Below are positions 30,984-37,964 of a DNA stretch of 37,964 nt, in pieces. Every line of letters starts with the position of its first letter. Positions within the stretch are counted from its first letter, which is position 1. A program made the translations under genes and the position numbers. Where the stretch lies: positions 1-37,964 of the forward strand of contig CAKTMK010000022.1 of NCBI GenBank assembly GCA_934574045.1. The letters run 5' to 3'. This DNA is from an uncultured Oscillibacter sp. Its GTDB lineage: Bacteria > Bacillota > Clostridia > Oscillospirales > Oscillospiraceae. The notes under the pieces were generated by a model. It searched no databases. It worked only from the letters and a program-made list of their open reading frames with translations, and was not told the DNA's origin.

Positions 30984-32213
30984 CTACGGGGAGCTGAGAT
31001 CCTGACTGACAAGGCTGTCGTAATACGCCTCGCAGGTCTCCGGCGCGCGAAACAGCGCCGTCAGGTAATATGCCCGGATGTTGCGGATGCCGGTTTTCTG
31101 CCGCTGGACGCACTCGATGGCGTACAGGAGCTGTTCGGCCTCCAGCCGGGTGAACACGCCGCGGACCGTTTCTTTTGGGATGTCCTCGCCGCCGATCCGC
31201 ACGGTCCCCTCCCCCACGCAGGCGGAGGCCATCAGACTGACGAGCTGCTCCACCAGCTTCATGTCCGTCCGGGGGGACAGGAGCGGAATGTCCTCGAAAA
31301 AGACGCTCTCCCGGATCAGGGCCTCATAGTCCTCTTTTTTCAGCGGTGCGTCTATCCCATCCGCCGGCGGCGATGGATGGATGTTAGTCAAAGACGTGTT
31401 TTTAGTCAGGAACGTGTTTTTAATATCGGCCGGATTTGTGGTCTGCGGTTTCTTGGCCTGCGGCTTTATGGGCTTCGGCTTCTTAGTTTGCGGATTTATG
31501 GTGTGCGGATTTTTGTACTGCGGAGAATCCAGCAGGTAATAGTCGTTCACCGAGAAGCCCCGCTTCCCCGCCGACTGGCCGTTGCGCTGGCGCACCTCGA
31601 TCAGTCCGCACTCCTGAAGCGCCTTCATGGCCTTCTGATATGTACCCCGGGAAACGCCCAGATCCTCCAGCAGCTTCGGCACCGAGGGGAAGGCCGAGCG
31701 CCCGGCCCCGGCGTAGGACGCGAAGTAGGCGTACACCGCCTTGGCCTTGGCGTCCAGCCGCCCGTCGCACATCACCGCCCGGGGGATCTGTCCGTATCCC
31801 GCGGCCTTGATCCCGCCGGCGGCGATCAGTCCGTATACCGCGCTCTCCCACTTCCCGTCCGGGGGCTTGTCCTCGAATTTCTTCGGGTTGGATACCAGGG
31901 TGTAGAGATTCTGGGAGAACTCCCGGCCATTCAGCCGCTGGCGGTCGATGCGCAGGTAGCCCTGCTCCACCAGCTGCTCCCGGTGCTTGTAGTACGCCTC
32001 GTTCCCCAGCTTCAGGTGGGCCTGGATCGTCTCCTTGCCCGGGAACGAGGTCTGCCCGCTGCCGCTCATGGAGCAGAAGTACGCGTAAATGGCCTTGGCC
32101 GTGATGGACAGATCCCGGTCCAGCATGGCGTACTTGGGGACCACGCCGTAGCCCAGACAGTTCACGCCCTCCAGCCTCAGCCGGTCCGGCAGCGTCATAT
32201 CCTGTTTTTCCAT
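30984..32213 (-). CDS. RepA-like replication initiator / duplicated winged-helix protein (DUF6017-type C-terminus)
   Basis: A 409-residue DNA-binding protein. Two similar winged-helix units occur: YGVVPKYAMLDRDLSITAKA near 22-41, then YGQIPRAVMCDGRLDAKAKA near 141-160, each followed by AIYAYF/AVYAYF and a Phe-Pro helix. A linker at about 232-283 is built of short tandem units (NPQTKKPKPIKPQAKKPQT). The C-terminal ~110 residues (SPRTDMKLVEQLVSLMASAC, IRNIRAYYLTALF) resemble the DUF6017 region of initiators on clostridial plasmids and integrative elements. It lies between the TIGR04540-like gene and the xre gene in one direction. No relaxase or integrase is in the window. Confidence 0.8.
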   Translation of the reverse strand: MEKQDMTLPDRLRLEGVNCLGYGVVPKYAMLDRDLSITAKAIYAYFCSMSGSGQTSFPGKETIQAHLKLGNEAYYKHREQLVEQGYLRIDRQRLNGREFSQNLYTLVSNPKKFEDKPPDGKWESAVYGLIAAGGIKAAGYGQIPRAVMCDGRLDAKAKAVYAYFASYAGAGRSAFPSVPKLLEDLGVSRGTYQKAMKALQECGLIEVRQRNGQSAGKRGFSVNDYYLLDSPQYKNPHTINPQTKKPKPIKPQAKKPQTTNPADIKNTFLTKNTSLTNIHPSPPADGIDAPLKKEDYEALIRESVFFEDIPLLSPRTDMKLVEQLVSLMASACVGEGTVRIGGEDIPKETVRGVFTRLEAEQLLYAIECVQRQKTGIRNIRAYYLTALFRAPETCEAYYDSLVSQDLSSP

Positions 32214-32253
32214 ACCGATTCTCTACACCCCCCTTCCTGCCCTGAACGGCTGC

Positions 32254-32499
32254 TTACCGGTTCAGGACCGTTGTGATGACCGCGGCCCGGCGTTTGCCGA
32301 TATAGCGGGCCAGCGTCGGGGCAAGCGTCTTTCCGTCCTGCGCCAGCAGATAGTCCGCGGCGCTCTCCCTCCATGCGGCGATGGCTTCCTGAAGGTCCTT
32401 CTCGGTCGCCATGCTCACCTGATAGAGGTCGATCATCCGGGTGATCTCGTTGGCGAGATCCTTGTAGCTGGTAAAGATCGTCTTGAATTGCAGCGCCAT
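32254..32499 (-). CDS. Small conserved protein, TIGR04540-like
   Basis: An 81-residue, mostly helical cytosolic protein (FKTIFTSYKDLANEITRMID ... LARYIGKRRAAVITTVLNR). The pattern of a helical start and a C-terminal IGKRR segment recalls the TIGR04540 family found beside plasmid-type replication genes; this is from memory and not verified. It lies 40 bases before the RepA-like gene in the same direction with ribosome site GAAAGGA. Function unknown. Confidence 0.65.
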   Translation of the reverse strand: MALQFKTIFTSYKDLANEITRMIDLYQVSMATEKDLQEAIAAWRESAADYLLAQDGKTLAPTLARYIGKRRAAVITTVLNR

Positions 32500-32536
32500 G
32501 TCCTTTCACCACCTGATTATGAGATGATTTCAATGT

Positions 32537-32565
32537 ATTATCTCACAAATATAGGGCGAAGTAAA
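32537..32565 (-). promoter_or_regulatory. Promoter of the replication module
   Basis: On the minus strand TTTACT (32560-32565), 17-base spacer, GATAAT (32537-32542) with TG one base upstream (extended -10). About 30 bases of leader precede the first gene. A TGAGAT/ATCTCA dyad (32520-32545) overlaps the start. Confidence 0.55.
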
Positions 32566-32572
32566 GAAGATA

Positions 32573-32590
32573 TTGCACGCAAACGTGCAA
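32573..32590. promoter_or_regulatory. Palindrome upstream of the replication module
   Basis: TTGCACG-CAAA-CGTGCAA, perfect 7-bp arms, just upstream of the -35 element. A candidate binding site for the initiator or another regulator. Confidence 0.5.
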
Positions 32591-32740
32591 CAGTTTCTTA
32601 AAAATTTTTTAAAATTGATACGCGGTTTGGGAAAGCTATTTTACTTTACAGAAAGGTGCGGAAGATTTTTTAACAAAATATCTGTGTCGTAAAAATACTT
32701 TACAGCACTTGAAAAATATGAAAAAATGTCAAAATGCTGG
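32591..32740. other. AT-rich stretch, possible replication origin
   Basis: In contrast to its surroundings it is AT-rich, with runs of A and T (32595-32620) and a 10-bp direct repeat TACTTTACAG (32642-32651 and 32696-32705). AT-rich DNA next to an initiator gene is usual for plasmid origins, but no regular iteron array is seen. From 32741 to 33060 I see no gene or signal. Confidence 0.35.
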
Positions 32741-33086
32741 GCGGGAATGACGGGACAGAAACGCCGCCGCCCACCGTGTCCACCGCGGGCACAGCTCCGG
32801 AACTGCTCCCCCGCCGGACCGCCGGTCCCCGAAAAAATCGGCGGACGGACGGGGCGGTTTTGACGAAAGATCGCTGTTTTCGGGGAAAATACGGGGCGCG
32901 GGCAGAAAAACGCCTTATCCAGGCGGTGCGGCCGCCTGCCGGAGCGGGCCGGGCGGGCGCCGCCCCTCCCCTGCCGCCGGTCCGGCGGGCCGCTTTTCCC
33001 GGGAAAAGACGGACGGCGGCGCGATGTCTGTTCGCCGGAGCGCGGCGGAAAAAATGACGCGCCCTCTCGCAAAATCTGACGGATTC

Positions 33087-33095
33087 TGCTATACT
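33087..33095 (+). promoter_or_regulatory. Extended -10 promoter of the iclR gene
   Basis: TGCTATACT (TATACT 33090-33095) is an extended -10 element; the -35 position is weak. About 60 bases of leader. Confidence 0.5.
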
Positions 33096-33160
33096 ATATT
33101 AAAATGTGCAGGTCTGCGATCTGTATGCGCGGCCAGTTTCTGGAACGGGAGGCGTTTTTT

Positions 33161-33940
33161 ATGCCGCAGGAAAATAAGCTGGTGCAGTCCGTGGCCAAGG
33201 CACTGCGCCTGCTGGACCTGATGATGGAGGCCCGCCAGCCCCTCTCCATCACTACCCTCAGCGAGATGACGGGCTGGCCCAAGAGCACGGTCCACGGACT
33301 AATCTCCACGCTGCGGGAAAGCTCCGTGGTGGAGCAGCACGGCGACGGGCGGTACGGGCTGGGGGTGCGGCTGTTTGAATACGGCTGCGCCGTCAGCTCC
33401 GGGTGGAGCGTCTCCGACCTTGCCAAGCCCCATTTGCAGCATTTGGCCAACGTGACGGGCGAGTCAGTGTTTCTCTCTGTGCTGGACCGGACGGAGGCCA
33501 TCACCATCGAACAGGTGCAGTCCCGTGCGGGACTGCGGGTGGTGTCCGAGGTGGGGACGCGCCTGCCGCTGCACTGCACCTCTCAGGGGAAGGTGTTCCT
33601 CGCCGCCATGTCGGACGCGGTGGTGCGGCGGGTGCTCTCCCGGCGGACGCTGGAACCGTATACCCCCAACACCATGGTCACGCAGGAGGCCATCATGCAG
33701 GCGCTGGGCGCGGTGCGGCGGCAGGGCTGGGCCGTGGAGGATGGCGAGTATAAGTTCGGCCTGTGTTCCTGCTCCGCTCCGGTGCGGGACAGCTCCGGCG
33801 CGGTTCGGTACGCGGTGGGGATCGTGGGGATGTTCGACAATGCGCGGTCGCCGGACTTTGCCCGGGACATCGAGCTGACCCGGGGCGCGGCGGCGCAGAT
33901 CTCCACGGCGCTGGGCTACCGGGAGCAGCTCCATCCCTGA
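33161..33940 (+). CDS. IclR family transcriptional regulator
   Basis: A 259-residue regulator. The N-terminal winged helix covers about residues 6-65 (KLVQSVAKALRLLDLMMEAR, then ITTLSEMTGWPKSTVHGLIS). The effector-binding IclR domain follows, with GTRLPLHCTSQGKVFLAAM and the late QGWAVEDGEYKFGLCSCSAP motif of the family. The ATG at 33161 (ribosome site GGGAGG) begins close to the DNA-binding domain. Target genes are not evident: no catabolic genes adjoin it in the window. Its last 45 codons and terminator are repeated downstream. Confidence 0.9.
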   Translation: MPQENKLVQSVAKALRLLDLMMEARQPLSITTLSEMTGWPKSTVHGLISTLRESSVVEQHGDGRYGLGVRLFEYGCAVSSGWSVSDLAKPHLQHLANVTGESVFLSVLDRTEAITIEQVQSRAGLRVVSEVGTRLPLHCTSQGKVFLAAMSDAVVRRVLSRRTLEPYTPNTMVTQEAIMQALGAVRRQGWAVEDGEYKFGLCSCSAPVRDSSGAVRYAVGIVGMFDNARSPDFARDIELTRGAAAQISTALGYREQLHP

Positions 33941-33990
33941 TACGCGCGGACCGCCCGGAGGGATTCTCCTCCGGGCGGTTTTTCGCGGTG
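33806..33990 (+). repeat. Tandem repeat unit 1: iclR 3' end plus terminator
   Basis: A 185-bp unit holding the last 45 codons of iclR, its stop codon and its terminator. It is followed directly by a second unit with only a few changes. Confidence 0.85.
33951..33983 (+). terminator. Intrinsic terminator of iclR
   Basis: CCGCCCGGAGG hairpin (33951-33961/33968-33978, loop GATTCT) followed by five T. Confidence 0.9.
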
Positions 33991-34179
33991 CGGTACGCGG
34001 TGGGGATCGTGGGGATGTTCGATAACGCCCGGTCGCCGGACTTTGCCCGGGACATCGAGCTGACCCGGGGCGCGGCGGCGCAGATCTCCACGGCGCTTGG
34101 CTACCGGGAGCAGCTCCATCCCTGATGCATGATGCGAGCCGCCCGGAGGGAAATTCCCTCCGGGCGGTTTTTCGTGGTG
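33991..34179 (+). repeat. Tandem repeat unit 2: copy of iclR 3' end plus terminator
   Basis: Near-identical to unit 1. It codes RYAVGIVGMFDNARSPDF ... GYREQLHP and stop, without start codon or ribosome site. The only length change is near its terminator (189 against 185 bp). Confidence 0.85.
34139..34172 (+). terminator. Duplicated iclR terminator
   Basis: CCGCCCGGAGGG hairpin (34139-34150/34156-34167, loop AAATT) followed by five T. The stem matches the first terminator; the loop differs. Confidence 0.85.
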
Positions 34180-34287
34180 CGGTGTGCTGGGCGCGATGCC
34201 GGGGCTGCCGCCGAAGGTGGTCTTTGTGCTTTGCCGCAAGGCCGGAAGCCGGTACCAAAAGGCGGGCGGTCTTTTTGCTCCGGTGCG

Positions 34288-34363
34288 CTGGGCCGTGGAG
34301 GACGGCGAGTACAAGCCCGGTCTATGCTCCTGCTCCGCTCCGGTGCGGGCCAGCTCCGGCGCG
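34288..34363 (+). repeat. Third, displaced iclR fragment
   Basis: Matches 33727-33802 of iclR without gaps (WAVEDGEYK then CSCSAPV region). This is the stretch just upstream of the tandem unit in the gene, so it comes from a separate or larger rearrangement. Confidence 0.8.
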
Positions 34364-34411
34364 AGGCCGACGGCAGAATGTGCATTGCTCCGGCGCGGTG
34401 TTGGCGGCGCT

Positions 34412-34533
34412 ATACATTATATATAATGTATGGAATACTTCCGGAGACGAAAAAGGTGCGCGGCCCCAGCTGGGGCCGCGCACCGCTTTTGCTTTTCTGC
34501 TTTGCTCCCTACATTATATATAAATATATAATG
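34412..34533. repeat. Terminator flanked by two AT palindromes
   Basis: A perfect 20-bp palindrome ATACATTATATATAATGTAT (34412-34431) and a related dyad CATTATATA-TAAA-TATATAATG (34512-34533) share the 13-bp direct repeat ACATTATATATAA. They lie on either side of a 30-bp GC palindrome (34455-34484). Confidence 0.7.
34455..34484. terminator. Bidirectional intrinsic terminator
   Basis: A 13-bp stem GGTGCGCGGCCCC with loop AGCT; A-run before and GCTTTTGCTTTT after. It can end both the iclR region (plus) and the TPM operon (minus). Confidence 0.8.
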
Positions 34534-34578
34534 CAGGAACGAACGCCGCCGCCGGACCGCCGCGGGATACTTCCCGTC

Positions 34579-35331
34579 TCAGAACGATCCGCTTCGGGTA
34601 CTGCTGTCGCTGGACGAATCGGAATCCGACTCGATGACGCGGACGGTCTCAGTGGTGTGGGTGTAGTGATCGTATTGCTCCGTCAGCGTCAGCCCGTCAT
34701 CGACCACGTACTCCAGCGCGCTGGTCCCCTTATGGACGGAATTCATCTTGGCCTTCAGGATCAGGCACACGACCAGCGCGACGGCGCAGGAGGCGCCGAT
34801 GGCGATCAGAATGGCTTTCACCGGGCTTTCCCGGATGGGGTCGCCGCTGGCCGCCCGCTCCAGACACTCGCCGCAGGCGGTCAGATAGTCCGCCAGACCG
34901 CCGGCCCAGTCGTCGTCGCCGAGGGCGGGGAGGAACGACTCCTCCACCATGTCCTGCGCCGCGCTGGAGAAGGCCGTCATGGCGTCGTGGCCGTCCACGT
35001 GCAGGGCGTAATTCCGGTCGGAAAGGCTCAGCAGGAGGAAGATGCCGTTGTGCGCCTCGCCCAGACCGAAGCCGTTGTCCGCGTAGATCCGCTCCGACGC
35101 GTCGGAGACGTCGCTGCCGTACTCATCGCTGTCGTCCACGATGGCGGCGTAAACGCCGCAGCCGTACCGGTCCGACAGGTCCTGCGCCTGCGCCTCCAGC
35201 GCCGCCCAGTCCTCCGCGCTCAGCGCGCCGGACACGTCGAAGATATAGGACGCGCCGTCCGCCGCCGCGGGGATGCAGAGGGCCAGCAGCACAAAAACGG
35301 CGGAGATCAGCGCCGCAATTCTTTTTTTCAT
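34579..35331 (-). CDS. TPM-domain membrane-anchored protein
   Basis: A 250-residue protein. A signal peptide (1-24) is followed by a TPM domain (about 28-145: DVSGALSAEDWAALEAQAQD, NGIFLLLSLSDRNYALHV), one membrane helix (about 168-190, AILIAIGASCAVALVVCLIL) and an acidic/Ser-rich cytoplasmic tail (SDSDSSSDSSTRSGSF). TPM proteins are linked to membrane quality control and, in plants, photosystem repair; no catalytic role is proven here. Last gene of a three-gene unit, 13 bases after its neighbour, ribosome site GGAGGG. Confidence 0.85.
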   Translation of the reverse strand: MKKRIAALISAVFVLLALCIPAAADGASYIFDVSGALSAEDWAALEAQAQDLSDRYGCGVYAAIVDDSDEYGSDVSDASERIYADNGFGLGEAHNGIFLLLSLSDRNYALHVDGHDAMTAFSSAAQDMVEESFLPALGDDDWAGGLADYLTACGECLERAASGDPIRESPVKAILIAIGASCAVALVVCLILKAKMNSVHKGTSALEYVVDDGLTLTEQYDHYTHTTETVRVIESDSDSSSDSSTRSGSF

Positions 35332-35344
35332 GCTTCGTCCCTCC

Positions 35345-36481
35345 TTACAGCAGATGTGTGGCGATGAACGTGCCGAGGATGCTCAGCGGCACGGCGATGG
35401 CGGCGAACGTGGCCCAGAACTTTCCCCAGCTCATGGGCAGGTCGCCCACCAGCCGCCCGGTCTGGCCGTTCATGGCGAAGAGGTAGTCCTTCCCGTTCCA
35501 CTTCGTGTTCAGCATCCACACGGGCATCAGGGCGTAATGCACCTTTCCGCGCTCCAGCCCCAGATCCTCGTTCAGGGGGACGCAGGTTTCGTATCCGGTC
35601 ACGCTGTCCTGCAGGGCGGCGCTGAGCGTGTGCTTGCAGCGCTCGTCCGCCCGGTCCCGGCTCTGCTCCACCGTCACGTCGTACTTATCCGCCAGAAAGC
35701 CGGGGAGGAACGCGGTGGAGAAGGATTTCAGCTCCGCGTAGTCAAACGGCTCGATGGAGTCCATGTAATCGTCCGGCATTTTGCTGGAGGCGTCCACCGG
35801 GACTTTCTCAAAGGACAGATGGCCCGCGCGGAACACGTCGTAGTGGTCCGTCTCGGTGACCTCCTCGTTCCCCCGGCGGTACGTGCGGGAGCGGGTGGCC
35901 TCATACCGGGCGCTGCCCCGGGCCGTTCCGTCGAACATCCAGAAGGGGACGTAAATGCCCTTGACCTCCTCCACCCGGTTCCCGCCGGAGAAGCTGCTGG
36001 GCAGGAAGGGCTTGCCCTTGTAGTGGCTTTTCAGAGCGGCCACGGCGTCCTTTTTACTGAGCTTGAAGGGGATGATGAGATCCGGCTTCAGCGCGCCGGA
36101 GAACTGCCCCGGCACCACCGTGGGACTGTCGCAGTAGGGGCAGGAGGTGGCGGCGGTGGACTCGTCGCAGATCAGCTCCGCGCCGCAGCTGGGGCAGGAA
36201 TAGGTCTTCATGCCCTTTCCGTCCGCGCCCCAGTCCTCGCTCAGGCCGGAAACGTCCCAGTCCCCCTCATCCTTCACGGCCTCTGCTTCTTTCGCGGCCT
36301 TTTCCTCCGCCTGCTGCTGTGCCTCGGCCGCAGACTTCTCCTTTTCGGCGTACAGCGCCTCGATCTCGGCCACGTCGTAGGACGAGCCGCAGTATTCGCA
36401 CTCCAGCTTGCCGGACGCGCCCACGAAGTGGAGCGGGCCGGTGCAGCTGGGACACTTGTAGTTGGTCACCTGTGCTGGCAT
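35345..36481 (-). CDS. Zinc-ribbon protein with C-terminal membrane helix
   Basis: A 378-residue protein. Two Cys4 zinc ribbons (YKCPSCTGPL with CEYCG near 9-32; YSCPSCGAEL with CPYCD near 93-118) flank a charged coiled-coil stretch of Lys, Ala and Glu (45-70). A ~200-residue middle domain (KGIYVPFWMFDGTARGSARY, YALMPVWMLNTKW) and one C-terminal membrane helix (FAAIAVPLSILGTFIATHLL) follow. Such proteins are often annotated as TFIIB-type zinc-ribbon or PriA-like, but no helicase motif is present. It lies between the SPFH and TPM genes. Role unknown, probably membrane-associated assembly. Confidence 0.8.
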   Translation of the reverse strand: MPAQVTNYKCPSCTGPLHFVGASGKLECEYCGSSYDVAEIEALYAEKEKSAAEAQQQAEEKAAKEAEAVKDEGDWDVSGLSEDWGADGKGMKTYSCPSCGAELICDESTAATSCPYCDSPTVVPGQFSGALKPDLIIPFKLSKKDAVAALKSHYKGKPFLPSSFSGGNRVEEVKGIYVPFWMFDGTARGSARYEATRSRTYRRGNEEVTETDHYDVFRAGHLSFEKVPVDASSKMPDDYMDSIEPFDYAELKSFSTAFLPGFLADKYDVTVEQSRDRADERCKHTLSAALQDSVTGYETCVPLNEDLGLERGKVHYALMPVWMLNTKWNGKDYLFAMNGQTGRLVGDLPMSWGKFWATFAAIAVPLSILGTFIATHLL

Positions 36482-36589
36482 CGCGTTTTCTCCTCTCTGC
36501 GCCGCCCGCGCCCCATTCCGGAGACGCGGGCGGACACTCTGCTTTTTTACTCCGCGCTTTCGGCGCGGCGGCGATCATTCGCCGTTCCG

Positions 36590-37964
36590 TCAGACGAGGT
36601 CGCCGTCGTCAAAGGGGTCGCCGCACTCGGGGCAGAACTTGGGCGGGTGCGCGGGGTCCTTCGGCTCCCAGCCGCACTTGTCGCACTTGTACTGGGGCAC
36701 GCCGTCGGGCTTGGGCTTGCCGCACTGGGCGCAGAACTTGCCCTTGTTCACCGCGCCGCAGGCGCAGGTCCAGCCGTCCGCCGCCGGACGGGGCTTGCCG
36801 CACTCGGGGCAGAACTTTCCGGTGGCCGTCGCGCCGCAGGAGCACTTCCAGCCGTCCGCGTCGGGCTTGGGCTTGCCGCAGCCCGCGCAGAATTTTCCGG
36901 TGTTTCCGCTCTGACCGCAGGAGCACGTCCAGCCCTGGGCCGCGGGCGCGGCCTGCGCCTGCTGGGCGGCCTGCTGCTGGCCCATCTGGAACAGGCTCTG
37001 GGCGTTCATGCCGCCGGCCTGACCGGCCATGTTCATGCCCATGAACGCCATGGCGGGACCTGCGCCGGTGTTGGCGGCTGCCGCCTGCATGGCGCTGGCC
37101 TGCGCGCCCACAAGGTGGGCCGCCGCCCGGGTGGGGTCCATGAAGGCCGCGTTGCGCTGAAGCTCCTTAATCATCTGTTCGTCTTCCTCATTGGCCTTCA
37201 CGCTGGAAACGCCGAAGGAGACGATCTCCATGCCCCGCAGGTCCCGCCACTTGGCGGAGAGCTGCTCGTTGAGCGCGTCGGCCAGCTCGGCGGTGTGGCC
37301 GGGGAGGGCAGAATAGCGGATGCCCATTTCGCTGATCTTGGCGAAGGCGGGCTGGAGGGCGGTGAGCAGCTCGGACTTCATCTGCCCCATGATCTCCTCG
37401 GTGCGGTACTGGTCGGCCACGTTGCCGCAGACGTTGGTGTAGAACAGCAGGGGGTTTTTCAGCCGGATGCTGTACTCGCCGAAGCAGCGGATGCCGATGT
37501 CGATGTCGATGCCCGCCCGCGGGTCTACCACGCGGAACGGGACGGGAGACGCCGTGCCGTACTTGTTGCCGGTCAGCTCCCGGGTGTTGAAGTAGTAGAC
37601 GCGCTGGTCCTTGGGGGCCTCGCCGCCGAAGGTGAAGCGCTTGCCGATGCTGGAAAAGACGTTCTTGATGCCCTCGCCCAGACTGCCGGAGAAGATGCTC
37701 GGCTCCGTGGCCGTGTCATAGGTGTACTCGCCCGGCTCAGCGCACACGTCCACCACCTTGCCCTGCTCCACGATCAGCATGCACTGGCCGTCCGCCACGG
37801 CGATGACGGAGCCGTTGGTAATGATGTTGTCGCTGCCCTTGGTGTTGCTGGAGCGCCCGGAGACCCGCTTGCGGCCCTTTTCCGCCAGAACGTCCGCGGG
37901 CATGGCCTCGCAGTAAAAATATTCCTTCCACTGGTCGGCCATCACGCCGCCGGCCGCGCCCAAT
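36590..37964 (-). CDS. SPFH-domain protein with C-terminal zinc ribbons (5' end outside window)
   Basis: At least 457 residues; the frame is open at the window end, and relatives have about ten more residues before GAAGGVMADQWKEYFY. The first ~300 residues form an SPFH/stomatin-like domain (EYSIRLKNPLLFYTNV, VSSVKANEEDEQMIKELQ), which builds membrane-associated oligomers. A Gln/Ala/Met-rich linker follows, then four zinc ribbons: CSCGQSGNTGKFCAGCG, CSCGATATGKFCPECG, CACGAVNKGKFCAQCG and a larger CDKCG/CPECG one. This matches the YdjI-like group. First visible gene of the unit with the zinc-ribbon and TPM genes. Confidence 0.87.
   Translation of the reverse strand, partial: LGAAGGVMADQWKEYFYCEAMPADVLAEKGRKRVSGRSSNTKGSDNIITNGSVIAVADGQCMLIVEQGKVVDVCAEPGEYTYDTATEPSIFSGSLGEGIKNVFSSIGKRFTFGGEAPKDQRVYYFNTRELTGNKYGTASPVPFRVVDPRAGIDIDIGIRCFGEYSIRLKNPLLFYTNVCGNVADQYRTEEIMGQMKSELLTALQPAFAKISEMGIRYSALPGHTAELADALNEQLSAKWRDLRGMEIVSFGVSSVKANEEDEQMIKELQRNAAFMDPTRAAAHLVGAQASAMQAAAANTGAGPAMAFMGMNMAGQAGGMNAQSLFQMGQQQAAQQAQAAPAAQGWTCSCGQSGNTGKFCAGCGKPKPDADGWKCSCGATATGKFCPECGKPRPAADGWTCACGAVNKGKFCAQCGKPKPDGVPQYKCDKCGWEPKDPAHPPKFCPECGDPFDDGDLV

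Noticed and set aside
31438..31525. Short direct repeats that might suggest a CRISPR array
   Set aside because: The units are 12-18 bases without unique spacers and lie in frame inside the RepA-like gene, coding a Pro/Lys linker.

Overview
The window looks like chromosome from a GC-rich Gram-positive anaerobe of the gut Clostridia, probably Oscillospiraceae (a Flavonifractor/Lawsonibacter-like organism). This is inferred from the very GC-rich coding sequence, strong AGGAGG ribosome sites, SLH-domain surface proteins, a FeoA-FeoB-Cys-rich iron operon, a DegV protein, a YoaP-type acetyltransferase and a replication protein of the duplicated winged-helix type. No rRNA, tRNA or CRISPR array was seen.

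Layout. 1-8.4 kb is a metabolic and regulatory stretch: a GGDEF protein cut by the window edge; a 3-hydroxyisobutyrate-dehydrogenase-like reductase with a KdgT-type sugar-acid permease, divergent from a LysR regulator and a YoaP-like acetyltransferase; then a small membrane protein with DegV, a cupin and an unrecognised Pro/Ala-rich protein. 9.3-13 kb is an iron module: feoA-feoB-Cys-rich protein followed by an AraC regulator, with matching DtxR/IdeR-like boxes at both promoters. The feo operon lies between two copies of a ~300 bp direct repeat, and the left copy holds a decayed Cys-rich gene. 13-15.5 kb holds an SLH/WG-repeat surface protein preceded by a 5'-truncated paralogue.

15.5-21.4 kb is an accessory island of lower GC. 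It carries a two-gene AAA ATPase + TOPRIM-like pair (probable phage defence), a Phd/PIN toxin-antitoxin pair whose PIN protein lacks its first catalytic Asp, a truncated BspA-like surface protein fused out of frame to an unrelated gene end, a RelB/YafQ pair, a gene fragment and an IS3-family remnant. Three copies of a short hairpin repeat lie between these modules. 21.7-29 kb holds a MATE exporter-MarR operon with a large double operator and a 1717-residue SLH beta-helix surface protein. 29.06-30.43 kb appears non-coding.

30.4-32.75 kb is a plasmid-like replication module (XRE regulator, RepA-like initiator, small TIGR04540-like protein, AT-rich palindromic upstream region). 33-34.4 kb holds an IclR regulator whose 3' end and terminator are tandemly duplicated. 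The window ends with a three-gene operon for an SPFH/zinc-ribbon protein, a zinc-ribbon membrane protein and a TPM-domain protein.

A recurring theme is duplication of gene 3' ends together with their terminators, at feo, the WG-repeat gene and iclR. The best candidate for a little-described system is the split ATPase/TOPRIM pair with a Cys/His-rich insert.
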